A model generated the notes under the pieces. That model ran no database searches. It was not told the DNA's origin and worked only from the letters and a program-made list of their open reading frames with translations. 64,000 bases of DNA from Rummeliibacillus sp044763875 (lineage in GTDB: Bacteria; Bacillota; Bacilli; Bacillales_A; Planococcaceae), in NCBI RefSeq assembly GCF_044763875.1, contig NZ_JBIWGZ010000001.1, positions 496,001-560,000 on the forward strand, written 5' to 3'. Within the stretch, counting starts at the first letter, position 1. Each line of letters opens with the position of its first letter. Below, piece after piece: positions 44,619 through 53,078 of the stretch. A program made the position numbers and the translations under genes.

Positions 44619-47600
44619 TTATTCATGATTTGACAAATCAATAAGTAGGTCTCCTGGTTGGATACCTTCTCCATTTAATACATAGATATTTCTGATAATT
44701 CCGTCGAATGGAGCTTGAATGGTGGTCTCCATCTTCATGGCTTCTGTAATGATTAGATGATCACCTTTCGATACTTTTTCTCCTTTTTGGGCTAGTACTT
44801 TGATAACTGTACCGGGCATAGTAGCACCTAAATGGTTCGAATTGGCTGAATCAGCCTTCAATCTTGATGCAACGGTTGTCTTAATACTGTTATCCTTAAT
44901 GATGACTTCACGGGATTGGCCGTTTAGTTCAAAGTACACCGTACGTGTGCCGTCTAGTTGTGCCTGTCCAATGGAGACCAGTTTGACGATCAACGTTTTC
45001 CCTTTTTCAATTTCCACCTCGATTTGTTCCCCAAGACGCATCCCGTATAAGAAAGTAGGAGTATCTAGTACTGATACATTTCCATATTGTTCAACAATCT
45101 TATGATAGTCCATAAAGACTTTTGGATATAAGGCATAAGCAATTATTTCATGACTCGTAACAGGGCGGTTGAGCGTATGGCAAAGTGTTTCTTTTATTTG
45201 TTGGAAATCAACATTCTCCAGCAGTTCCCCCGGGCGAACGGTAATAGGTTCTCTTCCCTTTAGAATAATATGTTGAAGTTCTTTCGGAAAGCCTTCATAT
45301 GGCTGGCCCAAGTAACCTTCGAACAGTTCAATCACCGAATCCGGAAAGTCCAATGTTTCACCTCGCCCGTATACTTCTTCCTCAGTCAAGTTGTTTTGGA
45401 CCATATAAAGAGCCATATCGCCGACTACTTTTGAAGAAGGGGTGACTTTGACGAGATCACCAAACAAATGATTCACTCTTGAATACATCTCTTTCACTTC
45501 ATCCCACCGATCGCCCAAACCTACTGCTTTGGCCTGTTGCTGCAGATTACTATATTGGCCTCCTGGCATTTCATGTACGTAAACTTCTGTATGAGGGGAA
45601 TTCATACCACTTTCAAAAGGTTGATAGTATTTGCGAACGTCTTCCCAATAAGTTGAGAGTTGTTCCAGACCCAGAATATCGATATTCGGTCTGCGTTCAT
45701 AGCCATTCAGGGCATAATAAAGGGAGTTGGCGCTCGGCTGGGAGGTTAGCCCCGCCATGGAACTGACGGCCACATCGACAATATCCACACCAGCCTCAAT
45801 GGCTTTTGCATACATGAAAATTCCGTTACCGCTTGTATCATGGCTATGCAGATGAACCGGGATACCGACTGTTTCCTTTAAAGCGGAGATTAACTCATAT
45901 GCTGCCTGTGGTTTTAATAATCCAGCCATGTCCTTAATTCCTAAAATATGAGCACCCGATGCCTCGAGTTCTTTGGCCAGCTGCTTGTAGTAGTTCAAGT
46001 CATATTTTCTTCTCGTCGGATCTAATATGTCTCCTGTATAACACATGGCAGCTTCGGCGATCTTACCGCTTTTTCTAACAGTGTCAATAGCCAATGTCAT
46101 TCCCTGCACCCAGTTTAAACTATCGAAAATCCGGAACACGTCAATCCCGGCTTCGGCTGATTCTTCAACGAATGTTTTAATTACATTGTCCGGATAGTTT
46201 TTATAACCAACCGCATTTGAAGAACGAAGGAGCATTTGGAATAATAGATTGGGCATTTTTTTACGTAATTGGGATAATCGATCCCAAGGATCTTCATTTA
46301 AAAATCGATACGAAACATCAAATGTGGCACCACCCCACATTTCTACCGAAAAAAGTTCAGGGGTTAAGCGAGCTGTCGGCTCTGCAATCCTTACTAAATC
46401 ATTGGTCCGCATGCGGGTTGCCAGCAGGGATTGGTGAGCATCACGGAAGGTCGTATCGGTTAACAATACTTCTTTTTGTTCCTTAATCCACTTGACGACA
46501 CCGTCAGCACCTTCAGCATCTAAAATTTGTTTCGTACCAGATGGAACGGGCTCTCTGCATATGGTTTTAGGTATGGAGGGTTTTGTAAATACAGTCTTCT
46601 TCTTTTTACCGATGCCAGGGAACCCATTTACTGTAACATTCCCGATATAGGTCAGCAATTTTGTACCGCGGTCCTTGCTTTTTGGAAATAAGAATAAATC
46701 TGGTGTTGTATCAATAAAGGATGTGTCAAAGTCGCCCTTTAAAAACTTTTCATGCTTTACCACATTTTCTAAAAAGGGAAGGTTCGTTTTAATCCCACGA
46801 ATACGAAATTCCCGAAGGTTACGCAGCATTTTAGAAGCCGCTTTCTCAAACGTATCTGCCCATGTCGTCACTTTTACGAGTAATGAATCATAAAAAGGAG
46901 TAATGACGGCCCCTTGAAACCCATTTCCAGCATCAATACGAACACCAAACCCGCCACCTGAACGGAATGCCATAATTCTCCCAGTGTCCGGCATAAACTG
47001 GTTGATTGGGTCTTCTGTCGTTACGCGTGATTGAATCGCAAAACCATTGATTTGTATGTCTTCCTGAGGAGGAATGCCAATTTCATTACTATGCAAGGAG
47101 TATCCATCCGCAATGAGAATTTGTGCCTGAACAATATCAATCCCTGTAACCATTTCGGTAATCGTATGCTCTACCTGTACCCGTGGATTGACTTCAATGA
47201 AATAAAACGTATCGCCTGACACAAGGAACTCTACGGTTCCGGCATTTTGGTAGCCAACGTTTATCATTAATTGAATAGCTGCATCGCAGATTTGATTGCG
47301 CAATGTTTCGGTTAAAGTAACACTCGGTGCGATTTCCACTACCTTTTGATGTCGGCGCTGGATCGAGCAGTCACGTTCATATAAATGGATGATGTTGCCG
47401 TCCTGATCACCCAAAATTTGTACTTCAATATGCTTGGGGTTTTCAATACATTTTTCAATATAGACCTCATCATTACCGAACGCAGCCTTCGCTTCAGACT
47501 TGGCACGTTCAAATAATTCTTTTATTTCATCTGCACTTCGAACGATCCGCATGCCGCGGCCGCCTCCACCTAATGCGGCTTTGATCATAAGGGGATAACC

Positions 47601-48074
47601 ATGTTCTCGACCAAACTTTTCCGCCTCTTCCAGACTTGAAATTGGGCCATCGCTCCCGGGGATCACGGGAATATTAGCTTGAATCGCTTGATAACGAGCT
47701 TTTACCTTATCACCAAACATATCAAGATGCCTTGATTGTGGACCAATAAAGATTATTCCCTCTTCTTCACAACGTTTGGCGAATTGAATATTTTCCGACA
47801 AAAACCCATATCCTGGATGAATGGCATCTACCTCATGTATTTTAGCCAATTCTATGATTCCTTCAATATCTAAATAGGCTTCAATAGGTTTTTTCCCTTT
47901 TCCGATTAAATAAGCCTCATCCGCTTTGTAGCGATGAAAAGATCCTGCATCTTCATTTGAATAAATGGCTACCGTACGTATATTTAGTTCTGTACATGCG
48001 CGAAAAATGCGAATCGCAATTTCTCCTCGGTTTGCCACTAATACTTTTTTAATTTTTCGAGTCATTTGATCCAT
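44619..48074 (-). CDS. pyc: pyruvate carboxylase
   Basis: 1151 residues, full-length bacterial Pyc. Order: biotin carboxylase (about 1-460; GGGGRGMRIV ATP loop, EKCIENPKHIEVQ, EVNPRVQVEHT), carboxyltransferase (about 530-800; LLTDTTFRDAHQSLLATRMR, HLHSHDTSGNG metal site), and a C-terminal biotin carrier with EAMKMET near residue 1115. It makes oxaloacetate from pyruvate, bicarbonate and ATP. It lies 126 nt after the cysteine dioxygenase gene on the same strand with no clear terminator between, so it may be read from the sigma-54 promoter at 50040 and use pyruvate from cysteine breakdown. An AAGGGGGAG box precedes the ATG. Whether a second pyc exists cannot be seen. Confidence 0.96.
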   Translation of the reverse strand: MDQMTRKIKKVLVANRGEIAIRIFRACTELNIRTVAIYSNEDAGSFHRYKADEAYLIGKGKKPIEAYLDIEGIIELAKIHEVDAIHPGYGFLSENIQFAKRCEEEGIIFIGPQSRHLDMFGDKVKARYQAIQANIPVIPGSDGPISSLEEAEKFGREHGYPLMIKAALGGGGRGMRIVRSADEIKELFERAKSEAKAAFGNDEVYIEKCIENPKHIEVQILGDQDGNIIHLYERDCSIQRRHQKVVEIAPSVTLTETLRNQICDAAIQLMINVGYQNAGTVEFLVSGDTFYFIEVNPRVQVEHTITEMVTGIDIVQAQILIADGYSLHSNEIGIPPQEDIQINGFAIQSRVTTEDPINQFMPDTGRIMAFRSGGGFGVRIDAGNGFQGAVITPFYDSLLVKVTTWADTFEKAASKMLRNLREFRIRGIKTNLPFLENVVKHEKFLKGDFDTSFIDTTPDLFLFPKSKDRGTKLLTYIGNVTVNGFPGIGKKKKTVFTKPSIPKTICREPVPSGTKQILDAEGADGVVKWIKEQKEVLLTDTTFRDAHQSLLATRMRTNDLVRIAEPTARLTPELFSVEMWGGATFDVSYRFLNEDPWDRLSQLRKKMPNLLFQMLLRSSNAVGYKNYPDNVIKTFVEESAEAGIDVFRIFDSLNWVQGMTLAIDTVRKSGKIAEAAMCYTGDILDPTRRKYDLNYYKQLAKELEASGAHILGIKDMAGLLKPQAAYELISALKETVGIPVHLHSHDTSGNGIFMYAKAIEAGVDIVDVAVSSMAGLTSQPSANSLYYALNGYERRPNIDILGLEQLSTYWEDVRKYYQPFESGMNSPHTEVYVHEMPGGQYSNLQQQAKAVGLGDRWDEVKEMYSRVNHLFGDLVKVTPSSKVVGDMALYMVQNNLTEEEVYGRGETLDFPDSVIELFEGYLGQPYEGFPKELQHIILKGREPITVRPGELLENVDFQQIKETLCHTLNRPVTSHEIIAYALYPKVFMDYHKIVEQYGNVSVLDTPTFLYGMRLGEQIEVEIEKGKTLIVKLVSIGQAQLDGTRTVYFELNGQSREVIIKDNSIKTTVASRLKADSANSNHLGATMPGTVIKVLAQKGEKVSKGDHLIITEAMKMETTIQAPFDGIIRNIYVLNGEGIQPGDLLIDLSNHE

Positions 48075-48200
48075 TTTTAACTCCCCCTTTCAAGGATAAA
48101 AAACCGAAAGGAATCAATGTTTTTTATCTTGACCTCTATGTTCATGAGTCCTGAACGTCTAAGTGACAGACCGGACCACACTTTCACTATTTAATTGATT

Positions 48201-48782
48201 CTAAGAAGGTGAGTATTCAATCTGCTTTTCTTCTGCAAGATATAGTCCTTCTTCTTCTAAAGGAGAGAATACCCGAAATTTCCTCAATTGTTTTCCATAA
48301 ACATGTATCGTAATAGCCGGTTTATCGCCTACCCCTTCAAGGATATGACAGTCTGCGGGAGGCAATAACTTTCCTGTATTCTGCTCGTTTATAACGATGG
48401 AATCCGTATGCTGTAACTTAACGATTTTCCCTCCTGATAATTCCTCTAATCGTATATAATTCGTCACTTTGACCTGACCCGCGACAACTCCTTCTGCTCC
48501 CCATGTATCATCGTGATCATGAAGAGTGGTCTTCTGGCCTGGCTTCCAGACAAGTGCGATCACTTCGAAGCGATCCTTTGGATCACAATACAGCGGATGC
48601 CGCGAGTATCCTTCATCACTTGGTCTTCTTTTCTCAGCAGGAAGCCATGATTGGGATTGAATTAATTTACCAACTAACTTTTCCGCCTCTACAACACATT
48701 CGTCTTCATTCTGAATCTGTTCCACCATAACCGTCATATCATGAACAAAATTTTTGAAATCATATTCATTCTTGCAATCCAT
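48201..48782 (-). CDS. cysteine dioxygenase-type thiol dioxygenase
   Basis: 193 residues, cupin fold. Iron ligands H88 and H90 (TTLHDHDDTWG) and H146 (ADCHILEG), with H160-V-Y162 matching the His/Tyr of the active site and R61 in YSRHPLY placed like the carboxylate-binding Arg. As in most bacterial members, Gly95 stands where mammals have the Cys of the Cys-Tyr cofactor. It oxidises cysteine to cysteine sulfinate (a 3-mercaptopropionate enzyme is the alternative). It is 28 nt after a C-S lyase gene, in the same operon. Confidence 0.9.
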   Translation of the reverse strand: MDCKNEYDFKNFVHDMTVMVEQIQNEDECVVEAEKLVGKLIQSQSWLPAEKRRPSDEGYSRHPLYCDPKDRFEVIALVWKPGQKTTLHDHDDTWGAEGVVAGQVKVTNYIRLEELSGGKIVKLQHTDSIVINEQNTGKLLPPADCHILEGVGDKPAITIHVYGKQLRKFRVFSPLEEEGLYLAEEKQIEYSPS

Positions 48783-48810
48783 CCTAATTCCTCCTCAATA
48801 TTCTGATGTT

Positions 48811-49998
48811 TTACTTTCCTGTAGGGGAAAGTTGCTTAACCGCTTCCTCTAACTGAACCAGAGCTTTTTCCATAGTAGTGCGGGGACATGCAATATTCAT
48901 TCTCATAAATCCTTCTCCCCCTTGACCAAAAATGTGACCTTCATTCAAGGCCAATCTTGCTTTTTGTAGCATAAACTGATCTAATTCTTCCATATTAAAT
49001 CCAAGTTCCCGGAAATCCAGCCATAACAGGTAAGTCCCCTCCGGTTCGATAAGTTTGATTTGAGGGATATTATTTTTCAAATATGATTCAACAAAATCAA
49101 CATTTCCTTTTAAATAATCCATCAGCTGATCCAGCCATTCTTCCCCGAATCGATAGGCACTTTCCAAAGCTGCTATGCCAAATGGGCTTGCCCATCCAAT
49201 CGCCATACTGTTGATTTCACGATTATAACGTTCTCTCAAATCACGATTTGAAATAATGACAACAGAGGTTTGTACTCCCCAAATATTAAAAGTCTTACTT
49301 GGCGAAAAACATGTAATGGTCTGTTGAGCTAGCGCTTCTGAAATCGAAGCGATTGGTATGTGTTTATACTCGTTGTAGACGAGATCAAAATGAATTTCGT
49401 CCGAAACAATCAAAATATTATTTTTAATACAGATTTCCCCAAGACGTATAAGCTCTTCTTGTCTCCATACCCTCCCCACGGGATTATGCGGGCTGCAAAG
49501 GATTAACATTTTTACTGAAGGATCAATCTGAGCATCTAAATCTGCAAAATCCATCGTGTAACGTCCATCCTTGAAGGAAAGAGGGTTGTTCAAAACCGTA
49601 CGTCCATGTGATTCAATCACTCGGGAAAACTGGTGGTAGACCGGTGATTGAACGATGATCTTATCACCCTGCTGTGTTAATGAACGCAGGAGTAATGCCA
49701 AAGCCGGAATAACGCCAGGGCTATGGGTGATCCATTCCTTTTTAATTGACCATTGATGCCTTCGTGACACCCAATTAACAATGGTTTCAAAATACGAGCT
49801 CGGGTGATAGGTGTAACCATATATCCCATGTTCTACCCTTTCCTTTAAGGCATCAATAACAGCAGGTGGTGCCTTAAAGTCCATGTCGGCCACCCACATT
49901 GGCAGGACATCATTCACACCAAAACGTGTCTCAAGACCATCCCACTTATCGCAAGCCGTTTTCATCCGGTTAATTTCCTGATCGAAGTTGTAATTCAT
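48811..49998 (-). CDS. patB: PatB/MalY-type PLP-dependent C-S lyase (copy 2)
   Basis: 395 residues. PLP lysine K235 in FSPSKTFNIWG; VLPMWVADMDFKAPP, SPHNPVGRVW, VSDEIHFDLV and the end MRMNIACPRTTMEKAL are close to B. subtilis PatB and E. coli MalY. Likely a cystathionine/cysteine beta-lyase giving pyruvate, ammonia and sulfide or homocysteine. AGGGGG precedes the ATG. First gene of an operon with cysteine dioxygenase (and probably pyc) behind a sigma-54 promoter 42 nt upstream. Confidence 0.93.
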   Translation of the reverse strand: MNYNFDQEINRMKTACDKWDGLETRFGVNDVLPMWVADMDFKAPPAVIDALKERVEHGIYGYTYHPSSYFETIVNWVSRRHQWSIKKEWITHSPGVIPALALLLRSLTQQGDKIIVQSPVYHQFSRVIESHGRTVLNNPLSFKDGRYTMDFADLDAQIDPSVKMLILCSPHNPVGRVWRQEELIRLGEICIKNNILIVSDEIHFDLVYNEYKHIPIASISEALAQQTITCFSPSKTFNIWGVQTSVVIISNRDLRERYNREINSMAIGWASPFGIAALESAYRFGEEWLDQLMDYLKGNVDFVESYLKNNIPQIKLIEPEGTYLLWLDFRELGFNMEELDQFMLQKARLALNEGHIFGQGGEGFMRMNIACPRTTMEKALVQLEEAVKQLSPTGK

Positions 49999-50039
49999 CT
50001 CGCTCCCCCTAACTAGTAACCCTTACACCAAACTTCATT

Positions 50040-50055
50040 GCAAAAATCATGCCAA
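50040..50055 (-). promoter_or_regulatory. sigma-54 promoter of the patB-cysteine dioxygenase operon
   Basis: Minus strand TTGGCATG-ATTT-TTGC with GG and GC exactly 10 bases apart; -12 element 42 nt before the patB ATG. Confidence 0.85.
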
Positions 50056-50071
50056 AACAAAAACTTCCCTT

Positions 50072-50101
50072 AATCAACCTGGAATTGGGTTGATTTTTTT
50101 T
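50072..50101 (+). terminator. terminator-like hairpin just upstream of the sigma-54 promoter
   Basis: AATCAACC / GGGTTGATT followed by TTTTTTT on the plus strand. No plus-strand gene leads into it. It might block antisense transcription or be a bent or structured element between enhancer and promoter. Confidence 0.5.
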
Positions 50102-50169
50102 GATACAACACTGTTTGATCATTTTCTGTCATTGGAATAACCCATTACTTTTACTAGAATTTTTGCAAA

Positions 50170-50190
50170 TGTGAAAAAATTTATCTCACA
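50170..50190. promoter_or_regulatory. candidate enhancer (UAS) of the patB operon
   Basis: Inverted repeat with ends TGTGA/TCACA; read on the minus strand its core is TGAGATAAATTTTTTCA, one base different from the trxB-operon palindrome. Its centre is 140 bp upstream of the -12 element. Confidence 0.6.
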
Positions 50191-50360
50191 TCCGATAAAA
50201 AACCTTCCTTGTACATAAAAGGAAAGGTAGGATATCCGGGGAACGTCATCGCATGCAAGGCGCAACTTGAGTATAAGATGCAAAAAAATAATACGATAAC
50301 TCTTTCAATTCGTTCTGACAAGAAGCCTAAAGAAGAAACTTATGTACGTTCGTAAAGGTC

Positions 50361-50417
50361 TCATAGGTGATTTAGGCAAAACTAGAGACTAAAAAATTAG
50401 CCTAATACCACCTATGA
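50361..50417. terminator. nested inverted repeat after the cystine-type ABC operon
   Basis: TCATAGGTG...TTAGGC pairs with GCCTAA...CACCTATGA around a 22-nt loop, 19 nt past the ATPase stop codon. Probably ends the operon, although no long T-tract follows. Confidence 0.45.
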
Positions 50418-50435
50418 AAATACAGATTCCCTTAC

Positions 50436-51179
50436 CTATGAACAAAGTTTATTGAGAAATTGTAATGTCCGTTCATTCCCTGTATGTTCAAAAATTTGTT
50501 GAGGTGTTCCTTCTTCAACGATTACACCTTTATCAATAAATACGACTTTATCCGCTGCTTCACGTGCAAAATTCATTTCATGTGTCACTATAACCATGGT
50601 CATTCCTTCTTTTGCAAGTTCCTTCATGACCTTTAGAACCTCACCTACTAACTCAGGATCTAACGCGGAAGTAGGTTCATCAAAAAGCAGGACTTCAGGT
50701 TCCATTGCCATCGCACGTGCGATTCCTACACGTTGCTGTTGTCCACCGGATAGCTGGGATGGATAGTGGTTTGCCCTTTCCGATAATCCTACTTTTTCCA
50801 GCAATTGAAGAGCCTTCGTACGAGAGGCGTCCTTGTCTTGTTTACGAACGTAAACAAGACCTTCCATAACATTTTCAAGTGCAGTCATGTGAGGGAACAA
50901 ATTGTAACCTTGGAAAACCATACCTGTTTGTTGACGGAATTTAATCACTTGATCTTTTGGAACTGGTTTTTTTTCCTGAAAATCCATAGAAAACTTTCCG
51001 AGCTTAATGGTCCCTTTTGTAGGCGCTTCCAATAAATTCAGACAACGTAACAAAGTTGTTTTCCCTGAACCAGAAGGCCCAATTATACAAACTGTATTGC
51101 CTTCCTCAATTTTTAGATCGATTCCCTTTAAAACCTCTGTTTCTCCAAATTGTTTATGAAGGTTCTTTATTTCAATCAT
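50436..51179 (-). CDS. polar amino acid ABC transporter ATPase (probably cystine)
   Basis: 247 residues of the GlnQ/TcyC/HisP class: Walker A GPSGSGKT, Q-loop MVFQGYNLFPHMTALENV, signature LSGGQQQR, Walker B VLLFDEPTSALDPE, switch VTHEM. A GGGGGGA ribosome site lies before the ATG, 21 nt after the permease gene. Last gene of a binding protein-permease-ATPase operon behind a sigma-54 promoter. The transporter type includes cystine importers; context favours cystine or another sulfur amino acid. Confidence 0.93.
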   Translation of the reverse strand: MIEIKNLHKQFGETEVLKGIDLKIEEGNTVCIIGPSGSGKTTLLRCLNLLEAPTKGTIKLGKFSMDFQEKKPVPKDQVIKFRQQTGMVFQGYNLFPHMTALENVMEGLVYVRKQDKDASRTKALQLLEKVGLSERANHYPSQLSGGQQQRVGIARAMAMEPEVLLFDEPTSALDPELVGEVLKVMKELAKEGMTMVIVTHEMNFAREAADKVVFIDKGVIVEEGTPQQIFEHTGNERTLQFLNKLCS

Positions 51180-51200
51180 GTAATATTCCCCCCTATCAAA

Positions 51201-51884
51201 TTAGCTCACAACATAACGATCAAGTCGTTTTTCCATACGTCCTTGAGCGTTAGAAAGAACAGTACTGAAAATCAAATAAATAAATCCCGCTAGACAATAG
51301 AGTATTAATGGTTCATAGGTTGTTGCGGTAATTTGCTGAGCAACTCTAAACATTTCAGTCACCGTAATGGTAGCGGCCAACGATGTATCCTTTACCAAGC
51401 TAATAAAACTGTTTGCCAAAGGCGGCACAGATACCCTTGTCGCCTGAGGGAGAATAATTCTTTTTAATGACTGCGGATAGCTCATTCCAATAGAATAAGC
51501 TGCCTCCCATTGACCTTTAGGTATGGAGAGTATTGCCGCACGAATAATCTCTGAATTATAGGCGCCAACACTAATCGTAAAACCGATAATCGCTGCAGGA
51601 AGGGGGCTAATCGTGATGCCTATACTCGGAAGGCCATAGAAAATGATAAACAACTGAACAAGCAGCGGTGTTCCTCTAATCACCCACACATAAAATCTTG
51701 CAATACCGTCAAGAAGTTTAATTCCCGAGATTCGGGCTAATGCCGTAAGTAAAGCGAGAAGGAGGCCCAGAAAAAAGGATATTAATGTCAATGGAACTGT
51801 AAACGCAACCCCAGCTTTTAACATCGGTAAAAAGGAATTTACAATGATGTCAACAATTCGATCCATTCTTTCATCAGCAAACAT
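51201..51884 (-). CDS. polar amino acid ABC transporter permease (probably cystine)
   Basis: 227 residues, HisMQ-type permease with about five helices: FTVPLTLISFFLGLLLALLT, YVWVIRGTPLLVQLFIIFYG, and the cytoplasmic EAA loop EAAYSIGMSYPQSLKRIILP that docks to the ATPase. AGGGAGGGG before the ATG. A single permease gene implies a homodimeric channel as in TcyB. It follows the binding-protein gene by 12 nt. Confidence 0.93.
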   Translation of the reverse strand: MFADERMDRIVDIIVNSFLPMLKAGVAFTVPLTLISFFLGLLLALLTALARISGIKLLDGIARFYVWVIRGTPLLVQLFIIFYGLPSIGITISPLPAAIIGFTISVGAYNSEIIRAAILSIPKGQWEAAYSIGMSYPQSLKRIILPQATRVSVPPLANSFISLVKDTSLAATITVTEMFRVAQQITATTYEPLILYCLAGFIYLIFSTVLSNAQGRMEKRLDRYVVS

Positions 51885-51896
51885 GTAGACCCCTCC

Positions 51897-52718
51897 CTAT
51901 TTTGAAACATCTTTTCCAAAGTATTTTTTTGAAATACTTAAATATTTACCATCCTTCATCATGTCGGAAAGCGCTTTATTTATAGCCTCTACCAGTTCTT
52001 TATTCCCTTTTCTCATCATGATTCCCATTATTGCCGGCTCATCAAGTTCTGCTACAGATTTAACCGGTGCATCAGGTCTTTGCTTTTTGAAATCCAGGAA
52101 GGATAGTCCGTCATTTACAACTGCATCCGCACGTTTTGAAAGTAATAAATCCATGGATTGATTAAAACCTTCTACTCCAACGATCTCAGCACCATAAGAT
52201 GCTGCTATATCTTTATAGTTACTAGTTAATGTCTGACCTGATTTTTTCCCTTTCAAATCTTCAAATTTTTTAATCGTATTATTGTCCTTGTGAACAATTA
52301 AGAAAGGTTTTGACAAAATATACGGCTCGGAAAAATCGTATTTTTTTTGGCGGTCAGGAGTAATTCCTACATTATTGGCAATAATATCGAACCGCTTTGA
52401 ATCGAGTCCTGCGAACATACCGTCCCATTGGGTTTCAATGAATTCTGGTTTTACGCCAAGTCTTTTTGCAATTTCCTCCGCGATTTCAACATCAAAACCG
52501 GTTAACTTCCCTGAAGAATCATGGTAGCTAAAAGGTGCAAAGGTTCCTTCTGTACCAATTTTAATGGCCCCACTCGATTTAATTTGCTCTAGCAAATTCT
52601 TACTCTCATCTGCCTTTTTGCCTGGTTGACTTGCTGTCTGCGTTTCGGAATTTCCGCATGCAGATAATACAAATACTACCAGTATCGAAAAAGCGATGAT
52701 GATAAAACTCTTTTTCAT
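51897..52718 (-). CDS. amino acid-binding lipoprotein (probably cystine)
   Basis: 273 residues. Lipoprotein signal with lipobox LSAC (Cys21), then a family 3 solute-binding domain: GAIKIGTEGTFAPFSYHDSS, GFDVEIAEEIAKRLGVKPEF, DIIANNVGITPDRQKKYDFS, the hinge GKKSGQTLTSNYKDIAASYG. These match amino-acid binders of the cystine/glutamine group. It is anchored outside the membrane and feeds the permease. The mRNA leader is long (about 130 nt) and contains the inverted repeat GTATAGTT/AACTATAC at 52784-52818. Confidence 0.92.
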   Translation of the reverse strand: MKKSFIIIAFSILVVFVLSACGNSETQTASQPGKKADESKNLLEQIKSSGAIKIGTEGTFAPFSYHDSSGKLTGFDVEIAEEIAKRLGVKPEFIETQWDGMFAGLDSKRFDIIANNVGITPDRQKKYDFSEPYILSKPFLIVHKDNNTIKKFEDLKGKKSGQTLTSNYKDIAASYGAEIVGVEGFNQSMDLLLSKRADAVVNDGLSFLDFKKQRPDAPVKSVAELDEPAIMGIMMRKGNKELVEAINKALSDMMKDGKYLSISKKYFGKDVSK

Positions 52719-52783
52719 AAATAATTCCCCCCTAAAATTTTTAATAGAATGGATGATTTGTAAAATTCCAACTTTACTTTTCT

Positions 52784-52818
52784 GTATAGTTTTAATATTC
52801 AGAAAACTTTAACTATAC
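52784..52818. repeat. inverted repeat in the leader of the cystine-type ABC operon
   Basis: GTATAGTT and AACTATAC separated by 19 nt, located downstream of the sigma-54 promoter and 66 nt before the binding-protein ATG. It could be an mRNA hairpin or a repressor site. Confidence 0.45.
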
Positions 52819-52860
52819 TTTCAAATGGACACCACCTCCTTCTTTTCGTTTACTTATAAT

Positions 52861-52876
52861 GCAAGAGTCATGCCAA
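52861..52876 (-). promoter_or_regulatory. sigma-54 promoter of the cystine-type ABC operon
   Basis: Minus strand TTGGCATG-ACTC-TTGC, GG and GC exactly 10 bases apart; -12 element 143 nt before the binding-protein ATG. Confidence 0.85.
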
Positions 52877-52989
52877 AATTAAATCCTTGTTAATTCAACA
52901 TTCCTACCATCGAACGAGTTGAGAAATTCCTATTTCCGCGAAGAATATAGTAAAGACCTACCGCTCCGTACTGTTTTTCGGTTCCCAAA

Positions 52990-53009
52990 TTCGAAAAAAA
53001 TATTTCTAA
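52990..53009. promoter_or_regulatory. candidate enhancer (UAS) of the ABC operon
   Basis: TTCGAAAAAAATATTTCTAA agrees at most positions with the trxB-operon palindrome. Its centre is 139 bp upstream of the -12 element, the same distance as at the patB operon. A separate perfect repeat AATATTTCT/AGAAATATT overlaps it on the right. Confidence 0.45.
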
Positions 53010-53035
53010 TTAATAGAAATATTCCAAGTTAAGAC

Positions 53036-53070
53036 GAAAAAAGATTGCAAATTAAATTTGCAATCTTTTA
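53036..53070 (-). terminator. intrinsic terminator of the sigma-54 activator gene
   Basis: Stem AAAGATTGCAAATT / AATTTGCAATCTTT with TTTTTTC on the minus strand, 9 nt after the stop codon. Confidence 0.9.
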
Positions 53071-53078
53071 TAAAGTAA

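Noticed and set aside
48138..48155. A terminator between cysteine dioxygenase and pyc genes (GTTCA/TGAAC)
   Set aside because: Only five base pairs and no T-tract, too weak to separate the two genes.
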